NCBI GenBank assembly: GCA_017521985.1
Contig: JAFXAZ010000017.1
Coordinates: 1-64,000, forward strand
Reading direction: 5' to 3'
From: Lachnospiraceae bacterium
Lineage (GTDB): Bacteria > Bacillota > Clostridia > Lachnospirales > Lachnospiraceae
DNA length: 64,000 bases
Both the position numbers and the translations under genes were made by a program. Under the pieces are notes generated by a model that saw nothing but the letters and a program-made list of their open reading frames with translations, made no database searches and was not told the origin of the DNA. Shown piece after piece: positions 15,153-24,651 of this stretch. Each line of letters opens with the position of its first letter. Position 1 is the first letter of the stretch.

Positions 15153-15923
15153 ATGAAAAAATTATTTTCTTTTTTTACTGTAGTTATGATGGCAGTAATG
15201 TCTCTTAACCTGAGCACACTTACCGTAGCTGCAGAAGAACCAACCACTTACATTGTTAAGTACATTGCTGCAACCGAAGATTGGGTTTATCAAGAAGGCT
15301 CTACATGGGATGATGACTCCGAAAGCGAATCCATGTACTACATGACTTTGGAAATGAAAGATGGGGACTACGTTGTTGTAGTCGCACCGGAAGGTAACCC
15401 GACACTTAACCTGGATTTCCATTTAGGAAATCTTACTATTGCAGCTAACAGCTCTTGTACTGCAAATGTAAAGAGTATTAAAGATTGTTACATTTTATCC
15501 GGTGCTATGGCAAATATCAACTGTGACGTTACAAATGGCTACCTGTATGATTTCTCTGTTTGTAACTTCTTTGGAAACTGTGACAACTTAAAGATTTACT
15601 ACACAGATGATACTACTATTTCTGTTAATGTTGTTGGTACATGTAAGGATTTTTATATGCACAATGATGACAATAAAAGTGTAAAATACCAGCTGTACAA
15701 CTTTACTACAGCTTTATCTCTAAGTTCCGGTGAATTAAAAAATAATGCAGGAGAGTATTCTACCACTCCATCTGCTGCCCCGGCTACACCTGCCGCACCA
15801 TCAACCGGTGGTAATGAATATGATGACGTACCAAAGACAGGTCAGTCCAATGCTTTCTTATTTGCATTTGGCCTTGCTGCTGTTTGCTTCTTAGGCAGCT
15901 ATTCTTTAAAGAAAAGGGCATAA
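15153..15923 (+). CDS. Cell-wall-anchored surface protein with VPKTG sorting signal
   Basis: A 256-aa protein with AGGAGG 8 nt before the ATG. Signal peptide: MKKLFSFF, a hydrophobic core, and cleavage near TVAAEE (~residue 28). The mature part has about 150 residues of unrecognised, beta-rich, Asn/Asp/Cys-containing sequence, then an Ala/Pro/Thr linker (TPSAAPATPAAPSTGG). It ends with the sorting signal VPKTG (~residue 227), a hydrophobic segment and the basic tail KKRA. Gene position 39 bp after the class B sortase suggests a dedicated enzyme-substrate pair. The ligand or role is unknown. Confidence 0.85.
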   Translation: MKKLFSFFTVVMMAVMSLNLSTLTVAAEEPTTYIVKYIAATEDWVYQEGSTWDDDSESESMYYMTLEMKDGDYVVVVAPEGNPTLNLDFHLGNLTIAANSSCTANVKSIKDCYILSGAMANINCDVTNGYLYDFSVCNFFGNCDNLKIYYTDDTTISVNVVGTCKDFYMHNDDNKSVKYQLYNFTTALSLSSGELKNNAGEYSTTPSAAPATPAAPSTGGNEYDDVPKTGQSNAFLFAFGLAAVCFLGSYSLKKRA

Positions 15924-15948
15924 AAATATTTTTTAAATAAAAAAAGTC

Positions 15949-15984
15949 AAGGGACATTGGATATGACACACTCCAATGTCCCTT
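15949..15984. terminator. Bidirectional rho-independent terminator
   Basis: A perfect 13-bp stem, AAGGGACATTGGA with TCCAATGTCCCTT, has T-rich sequence following it on the plus strand and an A-run before it (T-run on the minus strand). It separates the converging surface-protein and GH13 genes. Confidence 0.9.
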
Positions 15985-15998
15985 TTATTTCTCCATAC

Positions 15999-18089
15999 TT
16001 ATTTAACATACTTTAAAACAATAGCAGAATTCTTTGGCATTTCCAAAGTTATTTTCCCACGTTCCACCGTAAAAATTTCTTCTTGAGTTGTAAAACCTTC
16101 GTCTGTACTAAGTATCATTCGTGTTAACTTAGCATCCATTGGAATCCCCAGCTCCCATACAGAAATTTTTTTGGTAAATGCTTCTTCACGATTATTAATT
16201 GCCACCACACAAGCACCCGCTTTGTCAAACCGACCATAAGACAAGAAATTGTTGTCTTGGTCAAGGCTCTTAATAGAACCGGTCTTTAATTCCTTATGTG
16301 CTTTATGAATAGCAATCATTTCTTTGTGAAAAGCAATGAGTTCATGGTCTTCTCTTCCCCAAGGATAAGCACGACGATTATCCGGATCTGTAAAACCACA
16401 AAGACCCGCTTCGTCACCATAATAAAGCGTCGGTGCTCCCGGCCATGTCATTTGAATTACCACAGCCTCTCGCATGACTGCTTTATTAACACCTTGGTTT
16501 GCGGCTTCCGGTCCCACCGTATGAACACGTCCTACCTTACGGCTTGTACGTGTCAAGAATCTGGAATGGTCATGATTGGACAACTCGTTCATAGCTACAT
16601 ACGTGCTCGGCATGGTCATGGCATGATTTGCCATCTCATACCAGAAGGAATCTGCATTTCCGAGTAAATCTGCACGGAAGCTGTCGCTATGCTTTTGCAT
16701 ACCGGTGAGAAACCAGGTTACCGGCTCCATAAATGCGTCATAATTCATCACACTATCCCACTCACCGCCTGACAGCCATGGTCTGGTATCCCCATAATGC
16801 TCTGCCAAAATAAGTGCATCGGGATTGGCGCTTTTAACCCTCTTACGGAACTTGCGCCAAAATTCATGATTATATTCCGGAGTGTGTCCTAAATCTGCCG
16901 CCACGTCAAGTCTCCAACCATCTACATGGTATGGTGCAGACACCCATTTCTGACCAATATATAAAATATATTCTTCTAACTGTTTACTTTCTTCGTAATT
17001 AAGCTTTGGTAAAGTATCATGTCCCCACCAACCCTCGTAGGTTTTATTGTAAGGCCACTTATTATCCTTAAACTTAAAAAAGGTGTTATACGGACTCTGT
17101 TCACTTACAAAGGCTCCATCTGCGTAGCCGGGAGCATTTTCATAAATACGTTCTCTGTCCAGCCATTTATTAAAGGAACCACAGTGGTTAAACACACCAT
17201 CCAGAATTACCTTCATACCACGTTTATGTGCTTCTTCTACTACTTTTATAAAAAGTGCATTGCTGGCTTCCAGATTTTTTTTATCGGTAACACGATGAAT
17301 ATATTTCGTCGCCTTACTGTTTTCCGGTTCTCCTTTTTCCAGCACATCACCGCTATCCTCTACAATGCATCCAATATGCGGGTCAATGTAATCATAATCC
17401 TGGATATCGTATTTGTGGTTGGATGGAGACACAAATAGCGGATTAAAGTACAGTGCCTCAATACCCAATTCTTGCAAATAGTCCATTTTATCAAGAACTC
17501 CCTGCAAATCTCCACCGTAAAACTCGCGAACTCCCATCTGAGCCGGATATTTGTACCAGTCATCTACTTTCTGCACGTAATCATTAATGTAAACATATTC
17601 CCGGGTCTCCACATCATTTGTCGGATCTCCATTAAAGAATCGATCCACATATATCTGATACATTACAATGCCTTTTGCCCAATCCGGAGTAGAAAATCCG
17701 GGAACAATTCTGAACCACATATGCTCCATGGTTTCTTTTACAAGCCCACGGGCATCATAATAACCAAACAACAATCCAACATGCATCTCAAAATAATAGT
17801 GAATTACTTCCTCGCCAAGCTGATACTGTATTGCAAAATAATCGAACTGCTCATCGTGACTTTCTTTAGACATTTTAAGACGTTGGCCGTTTATAATCAC
17901 ATATACCTTATCTAAATTGTCCCTGCCTGCACGAAAACGAATGGTAATTTTCTCGTATAACTTAGGCTCCGCAGGAATAACATACTCTCCTGTGGTATCA
18001 CTAAAGAGCGCCCTGCGATTAAACACCGGACGCATCTCCTGAATATATTGTTTGTCTAATGCTAATTTTTCATCTAGGCTAAGTGCCAT
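15999..18089 (-). CDS. Glycoside hydrolase family 13 (neopullulanase/cyclomaltodextrinase-like)
   Basis: A 696-aa cytoplasmic enzyme without a signal peptide; start ATG at 18089 with GGAAGG upstream. An N-terminal beta-sandwich region (~residues 1-135, CBM34-like) precedes the barrel. Catalytic residues are visible: nucleophile Asp in GWRLDVAADLGH (~391), acid Glu in LILAEHYGD (~429), and the transition-state Asp in LSNHDHSR (~506). Region I is VILDGVFNHCG and the early barrel strand is MYQIYVDRFFNGD. These features and the layout fit the neopullulanase/cyclomaltodextrinase subfamily, which degrades imported maltodextrins. The exact substrate cannot be read from the sequence. The gene starts 28 bp after ftsH with no terminator between them. 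Confidence 0.88.
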   Translation of the reverse strand: MALSLDEKLALDKQYIQEMRPVFNRRALFSDTTGEYVIPAEPKLYEKITIRFRAGRDNLDKVYVIINGQRLKMSKESHDEQFDYFAIQYQLGEEVIHYYFEMHVGLLFGYYDARGLVKETMEHMWFRIVPGFSTPDWAKGIVMYQIYVDRFFNGDPTNDVETREYVYINDYVQKVDDWYKYPAQMGVREFYGGDLQGVLDKMDYLQELGIEALYFNPLFVSPSNHKYDIQDYDYIDPHIGCIVEDSGDVLEKGEPENSKATKYIHRVTDKKNLEASNALFIKVVEEAHKRGMKVILDGVFNHCGSFNKWLDRERIYENAPGYADGAFVSEQSPYNTFFKFKDNKWPYNKTYEGWWGHDTLPKLNYEESKQLEEYILYIGQKWVSAPYHVDGWRLDVAADLGHTPEYNHEFWRKFRKRVKSANPDALILAEHYGDTRPWLSGGEWDSVMNYDAFMEPVTWFLTGMQKHSDSFRADLLGNADSFWYEMANHAMTMPSTYVAMNELSNHDHSRFLTRTSRKVGRVHTVGPEAANQGVNKAVMREAVVIQMTWPGAPTLYYGDEAGLCGFTDPDNRRAYPWGREDHELIAFHKEMIAIHKAHKELKTGSIKSLDQDNNFLSYGRFDKAGACVVAINNREEAFTKKISVWELGIPMDAKLTRMILSTDEGFTTQEEIFTVERGKITLEMPKNSAIVLKYVK

Positions 18090-18117
18090 CACGTTTTACC
18101 TTCCTCGTGTTAGAATT

Positions 18118-19935
18118 TTATGCCTCCCAAAGGCCTTCAAACTCTTCGCGGGTAATGCGCTCCTTCTCTAAAAGAAGGTCTGCACATTTATGAAGAATAT
18201 TTTCGTGCTTTAAAATAATCTCTTTTGCTTCTTCATAGCACTTCTGAACAATGCTGCGAACTTCGTCGTCAATCGCATTGGCGGTCTCTTCACCATAGCT
18301 TCTGGTCTGACCGAAATCTCTGCCGATAAATACTTCCTGACCATCGTCATAATTAATAAGACCCAATTTCTCGCTCATACCAAATCTGGTTACCATACTT
18401 CTGGCTCTCATAGTAGCCTTTTGAATATCACTGGAAGCTCCCGTGGTAATATCTCCAAAGATAAGCTCTTCTGCAATTCTGCCACCCAAGGAAACCATAA
18501 TATCCTGCTTCATTTTTCCTTTGGTAAGAAACATTTCATCCTTTTCCGGAAGTGGCATGGTATAACCCGCTGCACCTGTACCGGTCGGAATAATGGACAC
18601 AGTATATACCGGGTCCATATCCGGTAATACATGGAATAATATTGCATGACCAGCTTCATGATAAGCAGTAATACGTTTTTCCTTGTCACTGATGACACGG
18701 CTCTTCTTTTCGGATCCAATACCCACTTTAATAAATGCCTTCTGAATATCAGACTGTAAAATATACTTGCGGTCATCCATCGCTGCACGGATGGATGCTT
18801 CATTTAATAAATTTTCCAGGTCCGCGCCGGTAAATCCAACGGTAGTCTGAGCTACCTGATTTAAGTCTACATCATCACCAAGAGGTCTGGTTTTGGCATG
18901 TACTTTTAAAATGTCATAACGGCCACCCACATCCGGACGATTTACCGTAATCTTTCTGTCAAAACGACCCGGACGCAGAATTGCAGGGTCCAAAATATCT
19001 ACACGGTTGGTTGCTGCAAGTACAATAATGCCGGTGTTTGCGGTAAAACCATCCATTTCAACCAAAAGCTGGTTTAGGGTCTGCTCACGTTCATCATGAC
19101 CGCCGCCCATACCGGTACCACGCTTTCTGGCTACCGCATCAATTTCATCGATAAATATAATACAAGGTGCATTTTTCTTGGCGTCTTCAAATAAATCTCT
19201 TACACGAGAAGCACCTACACCTACAAACATCTCCATAAAGTCAGAACCGGACACCGTAAAAAATGGCACGCCCGCTTCTCCCGCAATTGCCTTAGCAAGC
19301 AATGTCTTGCCGGTACCCGGAGGTCCCTCTAAAAGCACACCCTTTGGAATTCTGGCACCAACCTGTGTAAACTTGGAAGGATTTTTCAAAAACTCAATAA
19401 TTTCTTCTAAATCTTCTTTTTCTTCTTTAAGACCGGCTACATCCTGAAGCTTGGTATCACTCTCACTCTTTCTGGCACGGCTTTTGCCAAAATCCATCAT
19501 TTTTCCATTAGCACCGCCATTTTGCTGAGCATTCATCATACCAAAAAACAGCATTACCAGAGCTGCTACAATCAAAAGAGGAAGCAATTGGTTTACAAAC
19601 CAGCTCTCCTCCGGAATAGCCCTTACATAAACCGGAACATTTACTGCATTAGCAGCATTTAGCTCCGTTATCAAATCCTCTATCTGGCTGATATCGGTGA
19701 CATGGAAGCTATACCCTTCACCGCTTTTTGCATATGCATATACCGTACCGGTAGGAACATCCTTGCTTGGTGCAAGTACAACACGTTCCACTTCCCCTGC
19801 ATTTACGTCCTGAATAAAATCATTTTTGGTATACTGAGTAGCCTGACTGTTTAAATTGTTCATCCATAAAATGCAGCTTATAAATGCACCCACAATCAGC
19901 AGATACCAAAACATATTGTTACTTCTTCTTTTCAA
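18118..19935 (-). CDS. ftsH: ATP-dependent zinc metalloprotease FtsH
   Basis: About 605 aa with two membrane segments (residues ~9-27 and ~113-133) enclosing an extracytoplasmic domain. The AAA+ ATPase follows: Walker [14 protein letters not shown] (~206), Walker [10 protein letters not shown] (~263) and the SRH arginines in RPGRFDRK. Zinc protease motif HEAGH is near residue 427, with the third ligand Asp in the following helix region. It degrades membrane and some soluble proteins. There is no ATG at the expected start: two adjacent TTG codons (19938, 19935) lie 5 and 8 nt after GAGGA, and the first ATG (19914) would remove the basic residues before the membrane helix. I chose the TTG at 19935. 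Confidence 0.96.
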   Translation of the reverse strand: MKRRSNNMFWYLLIVGAFISCILWMNNLNSQATQYTKNDFIQDVNAGEVERVVLAPSKDVPTGTVYAYAKSGEGYSFHVTDISQIEDLITELNAANAVNVPVYVRAIPEESWFVNQLLPLLIVAALVMLFFGMMNAQQNGGANGKMMDFGKSRARKSESDTKLQDVAGLKEEKEDLEEIIEFLKNPSKFTQVGARIPKGVLLEGPPGTGKTLLAKAIAGEAGVPFFTVSGSDFMEMFVGVGASRVRDLFEDAKKNAPCIIFIDEIDAVARKRGTGMGGGHDEREQTLNQLLVEMDGFTANTGIIVLAATNRVDILDPAILRPGRFDRKITVNRPDVGGRYDILKVHAKTRPLGDDVDLNQVAQTTVGFTGADLENLLNEASIRAAMDDRKYILQSDIQKAFIKVGIGSEKKSRVISDKEKRITAYHEAGHAILFHVLPDMDPVYTVSIIPTGTGAAGYTMPLPEKDEMFLTKGKMKQDIMVSLGGRIAEELIFGDITTGASSDIQKATMRARSMVTRFGMSEKLGLINYDDGQEVFIGRDFGQTRSYGEETANAIDDEVRSIVQKCYEEAKEIILKHENILHKCADLLLEKERITREEFEGLWEA

Positions 19936-19955
19936 CAAAAAAATCCTCGCTATTT

Positions 19956-20480
19956 CTATTCAAATTTTACAATTCCAACGTATGGAAGATTGCGGTATTT
20001 CTGGTCATAGTCTAAGCCATAGCCTACAACAAACTCATCCGGAATTTGGAAGCCGGTGTAATCTACATGTACCGGTTTTCTTCGTCTTTCCGGTTTATCC
20101 AATAACGTACAAAGCTTGAGACTTGCCGGTTTTCTGTCATTTAACATTTCCAGCAAATAACTCAGGGTATTCCCGGAATCCACAATATCCTCGATTACGA
20201 TAACATGCTTGTCCTTAAGGGATTCATCCAAATCCTTTACAATTCTGACAACACCGCTGGACTTGGTATCGCTGCCGTAGCTGGATACAGACATAAAATC
20301 TAAAGTAACCGGAACCGTAATTCTCTTTGCTAATTCACAAATAAAAAATACACTTCCCTTTAATACGCAAACCAAATGAACCTGCTTTCCTTCATAGTCC
20401 TTGGAAATCTGCTCTCCAAGCTCTTTAATTTTGGCATCAATAACCTCTTCACTTATTAAAACTTCAATTCTTTCTGCCAC
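19956..20480 (-). CDS. hpt: Hypoxanthine phosphoribosyltransferase
   Basis: A 174-aa enzyme, usual length for the family. The PRPP-binding motif VIVIEDIVDSGNTLSYLL is near residue 98, KGSVFFICELAKRI near 45 and FVVGYGLDYDQKYRNLPYVG near the end. It salvages hypoxanthine and guanine to IMP and GMP using PRPP. It overlaps the end of tilS by 17 bp and is followed by ftsH, the same tilS-hpt-ftsH order as in Bacillus subtilis. Confidence 0.96.
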   Translation of the reverse strand: MAERIEVLISEEVIDAKIKELGEQISKDYEGKQVHLVCVLKGSVFFICELAKRITVPVTLDFMSVSSYGSDTKSSGVVRIVKDLDESLKDKHVIVIEDIVDSGNTLSYLLEMLNDRKPASLKLCTLLDKPERRRKPVHVDYTGFQIPDEFVVGYGLDYDQKYRNLPYVGIVKFE

Positions 20481-21870
20481 GATTTTTTCCTCCTATGTAT
20501 ACCTCTAAAATTCTTTTCGTATGTTCTGTGACTTTGTAATGAGCACTGATGCGCTTACCAATTACCCATAGAATATGATTTCCATCTGCTATAAGCAATT
20601 GTTTGTCGCGCTCACTCTTTGGAACTTTTTCGTTTACCAAGTAATCCTGCAGAGACTTTCTGGCCCCATCATCTCGAATTACCAAAAAATCACCTTGTTC
20701 CCTTGTTCTCAAAGACAAAGTCGTTATTATTTTATCATAGTCAAACCATTTAATACAATCGTTTTTGGGTACATTTTCCAAATTATTCTCAAAAAGTAAT
20801 TTTGTTTCCAAAAACATCCCATTTTCCAAAAAATAACTGTGGTCCGGTTCTATTTTTATCTTGCAAAAACCGGAGAAATCACTCTCATTATTTTCAATAA
20901 TTTGCTTAAATATAAGCTGAAAATATCTTTTTACTACCACCCCGCCATTTGGTAAATGAATTGTTTTTTCGCCATCCTTATCAAACAATTGTAAAACATG
21001 GTCAATATGCTTTTCTGTAATATCCTTGCGACTCTTAAAGCTCCTTGCCAAAGCCTCTGTAACAATCATTTTTTGCAAGGCAATATGCTCCTGCTGCAAA
21101 GCTTCTACAGGAAGCCTCCATTCTCCGTCCACATATTCTCCTTGCATATCCAAAAAGTTAGCCGCCTGATGCTCCATATAATCTAAAACTTCTCCAAGCT
21201 GCCCCGCAGTCTGACTCATATGTCCCGCCGCTCCAAAAGAAATTTCTTCTGCAACCGGCAGTACATGATGACGTATTTTATTTCTGGAATATTGATCACA
21301 GGCATTGGTCTCATCAATCACATAGGTTCTTTGTTTGTCACACAAATATTCCTCAATTTCTTTTCTGGATACACCCAGCAAGGGTCGAATAATATTTCCA
21401 CGCTTAGGCTGCATGCCGGACATCCCTCTAAGACCACTCCCCCGGAACAGCTGAAACAGAATCGTTTCCGCCTGGTCATTCTGATGATGTGCCACCGCAA
21501 TTACATCCATCTGCAGCTTCCTGCGATACTCCTCAAAAATACGGTAACGTGCATTACGCCCTGCCTCTTCCTCTGACAATCCCTGTGCCTTTGCCATCCG
21601 GGGCACATCAATATATTCACAGAAAAAATCTACCTTCTTTTCCATACAAAGTTCACGACAAAACTCTACATCTTTCTGCGCGGACTCTCGAATGCCATGG
21701 TGCACATGCACTGCTGCCAGTCTAAGGTCCCGTTCCCATTGCAAACTGCATAACACCTCTAAAAGTGCCACCGAATCTGCGCCACCCGACAAACCAATTA
21801 CTACACCACTTCCTATCGGCAATAAATGAAATTTTTCAATATAATGTCGTATTTTTTTCTCTAATCTCAT
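20464..21870 (-). CDS. tilS: tRNA(Ile)-lysidine synthetase
   Basis: About 468 aa. The ATP pyrophosphatase P-loop GLSGGADSVALLEVL lies near residue 25, followed by HVHHGIRE and VAHHQNDQAETILFQLFRGSGLRG, the TilS signature. The C-terminal part (~370-460) is the substrate-specificity domain (RTREQGDFLVIRDDGARKSLQDYL). It converts C34 of the tRNA-Ile(CAU) anticodon to lysidine so that it reads AUA. The start is ATG 21870; a TTG two codons earlier is possible and the ribosome site is weak. It overlaps hpt. Confidence 0.95.
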   Translation of the reverse strand: MRLEKKIRHYIEKFHLLPIGSGVVIGLSGGADSVALLEVLCSLQWERDLRLAAVHVHHGIRESAQKDVEFCRELCMEKKVDFFCEYIDVPRMAKAQGLSEEEAGRNARYRIFEEYRRKLQMDVIAVAHHQNDQAETILFQLFRGSGLRGMSGMQPKRGNIIRPLLGVSRKEIEEYLCDKQRTYVIDETNACDQYSRNKIRHHVLPVAEEISFGAAGHMSQTAGQLGEVLDYMEHQAANFLDMQGEYVDGEWRLPVEALQQEHIALQKMIVTEALARSFKSRKDITEKHIDHVLQLFDKDGEKTIHLPNGGVVVKRYFQLIFKQIIENNESDFSGFCKIKIEPDHSYFLENGMFLETKLLFENNLENVPKNDCIKWFDYDKIITTLSLRTREQGDFLVIRDDGARKSLQDYLVNEKVPKSERDKQLLIADGNHILWVIGKRISAHYKVTEHTKRILEVYIGGKNRGRKN

Positions 21871-21942
21871 GTCCAACTTCTTTTCTACGAAAATTTACCA
21901 TATATATAACTATATATAAAAAAGGACAGAAAATCAAGTTTC

Positions 21943-23136
21943 TTAATTCTTCCACATTCCAAATACCAGTACCGACATATCATCACGAATATTCCCTCTG
22001 CAAATACCTATACAGTACTGCAGAATTTTCTGTGCCATTTCCCGTGGATTTTTAACGGATAATTTACTGATATATTCCACCAGCTTCTCTTCCTGTCCCA
22101 ACGTGATGAGGCTTTCCAAAATACCATCTGTCAGCATAATTATATAATCCCCCTCATCTAACCTGCGCCTTGCCACATCCAAGTCCATTGTCCCAAAGGC
22201 ACCCAATGGTAAATTTTCTATCCATATTTTTTCTACTAAATAATCACGTTTGTGATAGCTTGCTGCCGCACCGATTTTGCTGAATTCGCAGACTCCCTTA
22301 TACAAATTCATGTCACATACATCCAGTGTGGACATGGCTGACTCCTGGCCGTCCTGCAAAATGAGACCGTTTAATATTTGAATTGCATGTTCCTTGGAAT
22401 ATCCCGCCGCCAAAAATTTTTCCATAAAATCCAACACTTTTTCGCTGCGTAAACTAGCCTCTCGTCCGCTTCCTACACCATCTGCCATAAGAAAATACAT
22501 ATGTCCATCCACGGCTTCAGAGACCAGAATGCTATCCCCTGAAATTTCTTCTCCATCTTTTATGGCCATTGCCTGCCCTGACAACACCATGAAGGCTGGC
22601 TCTTGAATAAAGGTAAAACTCTGATATTCCGGCTCCACAAAATATCCGCTTTTTATGGAAGGCTTCAGCCTCATATCATAATATAAACCCAGTGCTTCCG
22701 CAATATCGGTAACCGGTATTCTTTCTTTATTTTGTGCCACTCTCATGGTAATTTCCAACACACCATCCCGATTTTCATTTTCCATAAAATAAATGTGCTT
22801 TATCTCCACACCTTCCCTTTTTAAATAACGTGCCAACTGTTTAAATTGCTTTTCTTCTTCCGGTACAAACTGATAACTTTCCGTAGCAACCTGAGATAAC
22901 TTGTCCGCCATATTTAAAAATTGCTCTGCCATAAAATACTGGTTTTCCATCATCTGTCTTTGAAAAATCATTCCCTGACGATTTTGCGCCTTGCTTTGCT
23001 CTGATGCCCCCTGAAAATTCAAGAAAATTTTTGCAATATTACGGTAAGAATCCGCACAATGCTTTATTTTTTGAATACCATACTCCGGTAATGTAATAAT
23101 GGTCTGCTCTGTTATGTAACTGTCTTTGTTTTTCAT
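21943..23136 (-). CDS. spoIIE: SpoIIE-type PP2C serine phosphatase, without membrane domain
   Basis: A 397-aa protein; the ATG at 23136 has GGGGGAGG 6 nt upstream, so the longer frame from 23235 is rejected. The C-terminal ~200 residues are a PP2C/SpoIIE phosphatase with metal-binding aspartates in FLMADGVGSGREA (~221), MLTDGILES (~339) and NIRDDMSVLVFG (~389). Residues 1-190 are a helical and alpha/beta region as in SpoIIE region II. The ten-helix membrane domain of B. subtilis SpoIIE (827 aa) is absent. Its place next to divIC and tilS is the spoIIE locus. By homology it dephosphorylates the anti-anti-sigma factor SpoIIAA and so releases sigma-F in the forespore; how it would be placed at the septum is unclear. 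Confidence 0.85.
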   Translation of the reverse strand: MKNKDSYITEQTIITLPEYGIQKIKHCADSYRNIAKIFLNFQGASEQSKAQNRQGMIFQRQMMENQYFMAEQFLNMADKLSQVATESYQFVPEEEKQFKQLARYLKREGVEIKHIYFMENENRDGVLEITMRVAQNKERIPVTDIAEALGLYYDMRLKPSIKSGYFVEPEYQSFTFIQEPAFMVLSGQAMAIKDGEEISGDSILVSEAVDGHMYFLMADGVGSGREASLRSEKVLDFMEKFLAAGYSKEHAIQILNGLILQDGQESAMSTLDVCDMNLYKGVCEFSKIGAAASYHKRDYLVEKIWIENLPLGAFGTMDLDVARRRLDEGDYIIMLTDGILESLITLGQEEKLVEYISKLSVKNPREMAQKILQYCIGICRGNIRDDMSVLVFGMWKN

Positions 23137-23270
23137 ATACTTCCTCCCCCAAAAATGCTTTTTCAAGGATATAGTATAAGCCTTCTCAGATAAAAAGACT
23201 GTCGAAACAAAACAGTAATTAAAAAAGAGTTCCATGCTTTTTTCTACACGGAACTCCTTAAAAACCTATT

Positions 23271-23579
23271 TTATTTACTTTTTTCCTTAAAAATGATTTC
23301 GTCCTCGTAAACCATACCCAACTGCTCTTTAGCAACCTGCTCATAATACTTCATCGTCTGCGTAGTTTTTTCCAGTTCCTGAATTTCTGAGGTTCTCTGC
23401 TGCTCTTCTGCATACTCCTGTTCATTCTGAACCTGCTCCTTAAGCAATCGCTCTTTCTTCTCATTTAGGGAATGGCAGTTTATAAATAATACTACCGCAA
23501 AAACAAGTACCGTTCCCAAAACAATGTATATAGCAGCTTTATTGTGATATCTCGTCTGATATGCCGCTCTTCTTGCCAT
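23271..23579 (-). CDS. divIC: DivIC/FtsB-type septum formation initiator
   Basis: A 102-aa bitopic protein: basic cytoplasmic start (MARRAAYQTRYHNK), one membrane helix (residues ~16-34), and an extracytoplasmic coiled coil with many Glu/Gln/Lys up to residue ~75. The C-terminal EQLGMVYEDEIIFKEK is the typical DivIC/FtsB end, where LGMV precedes the conserved E-I-F. It takes part in the divisome with FtsL and DivIB. The start lies inside the 3' end of yabQ (41-bp overlap). Confidence 0.9.
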   Translation of the reverse strand: MARRAAYQTRYHNKAAIYIVLGTVLVFAVVLFINCHSLNEKKERLLKEQVQNEQEYAEEQQRTSEIQELEKTTQTMKYYEQVAKEQLGMVYEDEIIFKEKSK

Positions 23580-23991
23580 GCATATCCCCCTTTCGTGAAT
23601 GCTTACCTAACTTAATAATAGACATTTTTAGAACTTTCGTCAAGAACTTCTTAAGCCAATCCATAACGGACTTCACATGCGATAACACAAAAACGCCTAT
23701 CTTCACTACGTATGTACTAAACCATTTCATATACAAAAAAAGAATCGTCAATACACCCAATATAGCAAACCAACGCAACGTTCCATTGCTTTGTGTATGC
23801 ATGATATAAAAGGTTCTGCCCGCGGTAAATATCCAAAAAATCAGATCCATACATGCCGTAACAAAAAGATTGCACTTCCAAACTCTGCGAATTATTCGAA
23901 AGAAATCATAAATCAGTCCCAATTCAAGACCCAGCACCCCTGCATAAAGCAAGATGGCGCTCTCCTCTGCTAAAAAAGAAAAGCCGGACAT
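23539..23991 (-). CDS. yabQ: Spore cortex protein YabQ
   Basis: A 150-aa membrane protein with three to four hydrophobic segments in the first 100 residues (YAGVLGLELGLIYDFFRIIRR is the typical N-terminal YabQ pattern) and a basic C-terminal tail. In B. subtilis YabQ is needed for spore cortex formation and sits between yabP and divIC, exactly as here. No clear ribosome site is seen; translation is probably coupled to yabP, whose stop is 7 bp upstream. Confidence 0.85.
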   Translation of the reverse strand: MSGFSFLAEESAILLYAGVLGLELGLIYDFFRIIRRVWKCNLFVTACMDLIFWIFTAGRTFYIMHTQSNGTLRWFAILGVLTILFLYMKWFSTYVVKIGVFVLSHVKSVMDWLKKFLTKVLKMSIIKLGKHSRKGDMHGKKSGISDEISQ

Positions 23992-23997
23992 ATTCTG

Positions 23998-24288
23998 CTA
24001 TTGAAACAGGCGGGCAAAAAAAGATTCTGCTTTCTGTCCATAACTGGATATATCGGAATATAGCAAACTATCAACCATACCGGTAATATCCACTTCGCCT
24101 TTTTCCAAAGTAAGACGATTTACATGCAAATCCTGTCCTTTTACCGTAAGCATCCCTGCTTCCGTCTCCAAAAGAACCTCATTTAAATCAAAACTGATTA
24201 CATCCACTACACCATTAACGACCAAGGCGCCTCTATTTGTCAATGTCAGCTTATGCAAACCTTTACCCTGCTTATATAAATCTTCCAT
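23998..24288 (-). CDS. yabP: Sporulation protein YabP
   Basis: A 96-aa protein from the ATG at 24288 behind GGAGGAAACAGG; the frame from 24309 is longer but lacks a site. It has the YabP/YqfC fold pattern HKLTLTNRGALVVNGVVDVISFDLNEVLLETEAGML, with strand repeats ending in LHVNRLTLEKGEVDITG. It is involved in spore cortex/coat assembly through its partner YabQ. Confidence 0.9.
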   Translation of the reverse strand: MEDLYKQGKGLHKLTLTNRGALVVNGVVDVISFDLNEVLLETEAGMLTVKGQDLHVNRLTLEKGEVDITGMVDSLLYSDISSYGQKAESFFARLFQ

Positions 24289-24359
24289 ATACCTGTTTCC
24301 TCCATACACTTTTTATATTGTATGAAGACCGGCTCCTTCTTAGAACAACTTGTACGCTT

Positions 24360-24602
24360 TCAAGATAAATATTTAAATAATTCTTTTGCTTCTTCTTTGC
24401 GAACAGTCTCTGTCACATCCAAAACTTCTACTTTTACCTCTTTATTGCCAAAAGAAATAGTAATCGTGTCCCCCACCTTTACATTTGCTGATGCCTTGGC
24501 CGGTTTATCATTAATAAAAACACGCCCTGCATCACATGCTTCGTTTGCAATTGTGCGCCTTTTAATCAGACGACTTACTTTTAAATATTTGTCTAATCTC
24601 AT
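24360..24602 (-). CDS. rqcP: RqcP (YabO), S4-domain ribosome quality-control protein
   Basis: An 80-aa S4-fold RNA-binding protein: MRLDKYLKVSRLIKRRTIANEACDAGRVFINDKPAK is the S4 signature. ATG at 24602 follows AGAGGG; a GTG five codons upstream is less likely. By family knowledge RqcP binds the stalled 50S subunit together with RqcH and supports alanine tailing. It follows hup, as in many Firmicutes. Confidence 0.92.
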   Translation of the reverse strand: MRLDKYLKVSRLIKRRTIANEACDAGRVFINDKPAKASANVKVGDTITISFGNKEVKVEVLDVTETVRKEEAKELFKYLS

Positions 24603-24616
24603 ATTACCCTCTAACA

Positions 24617-24642
24617 CAAAAATGGAGCCCTGCAGGCTCCAT
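24617..24642 (-). terminator. Rho-independent terminator after hup
   Basis: On the minus strand ATGGAGCC pairs with GGCTCCAT over a 5-nt loop, followed by TTTTTG. It starts 10 bp after the hup stop. Some read-through is expected, since rqcP and the following genes show no other promoter. Confidence 0.85.
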
Positions 24643-24651
24643 AATCGCTAA

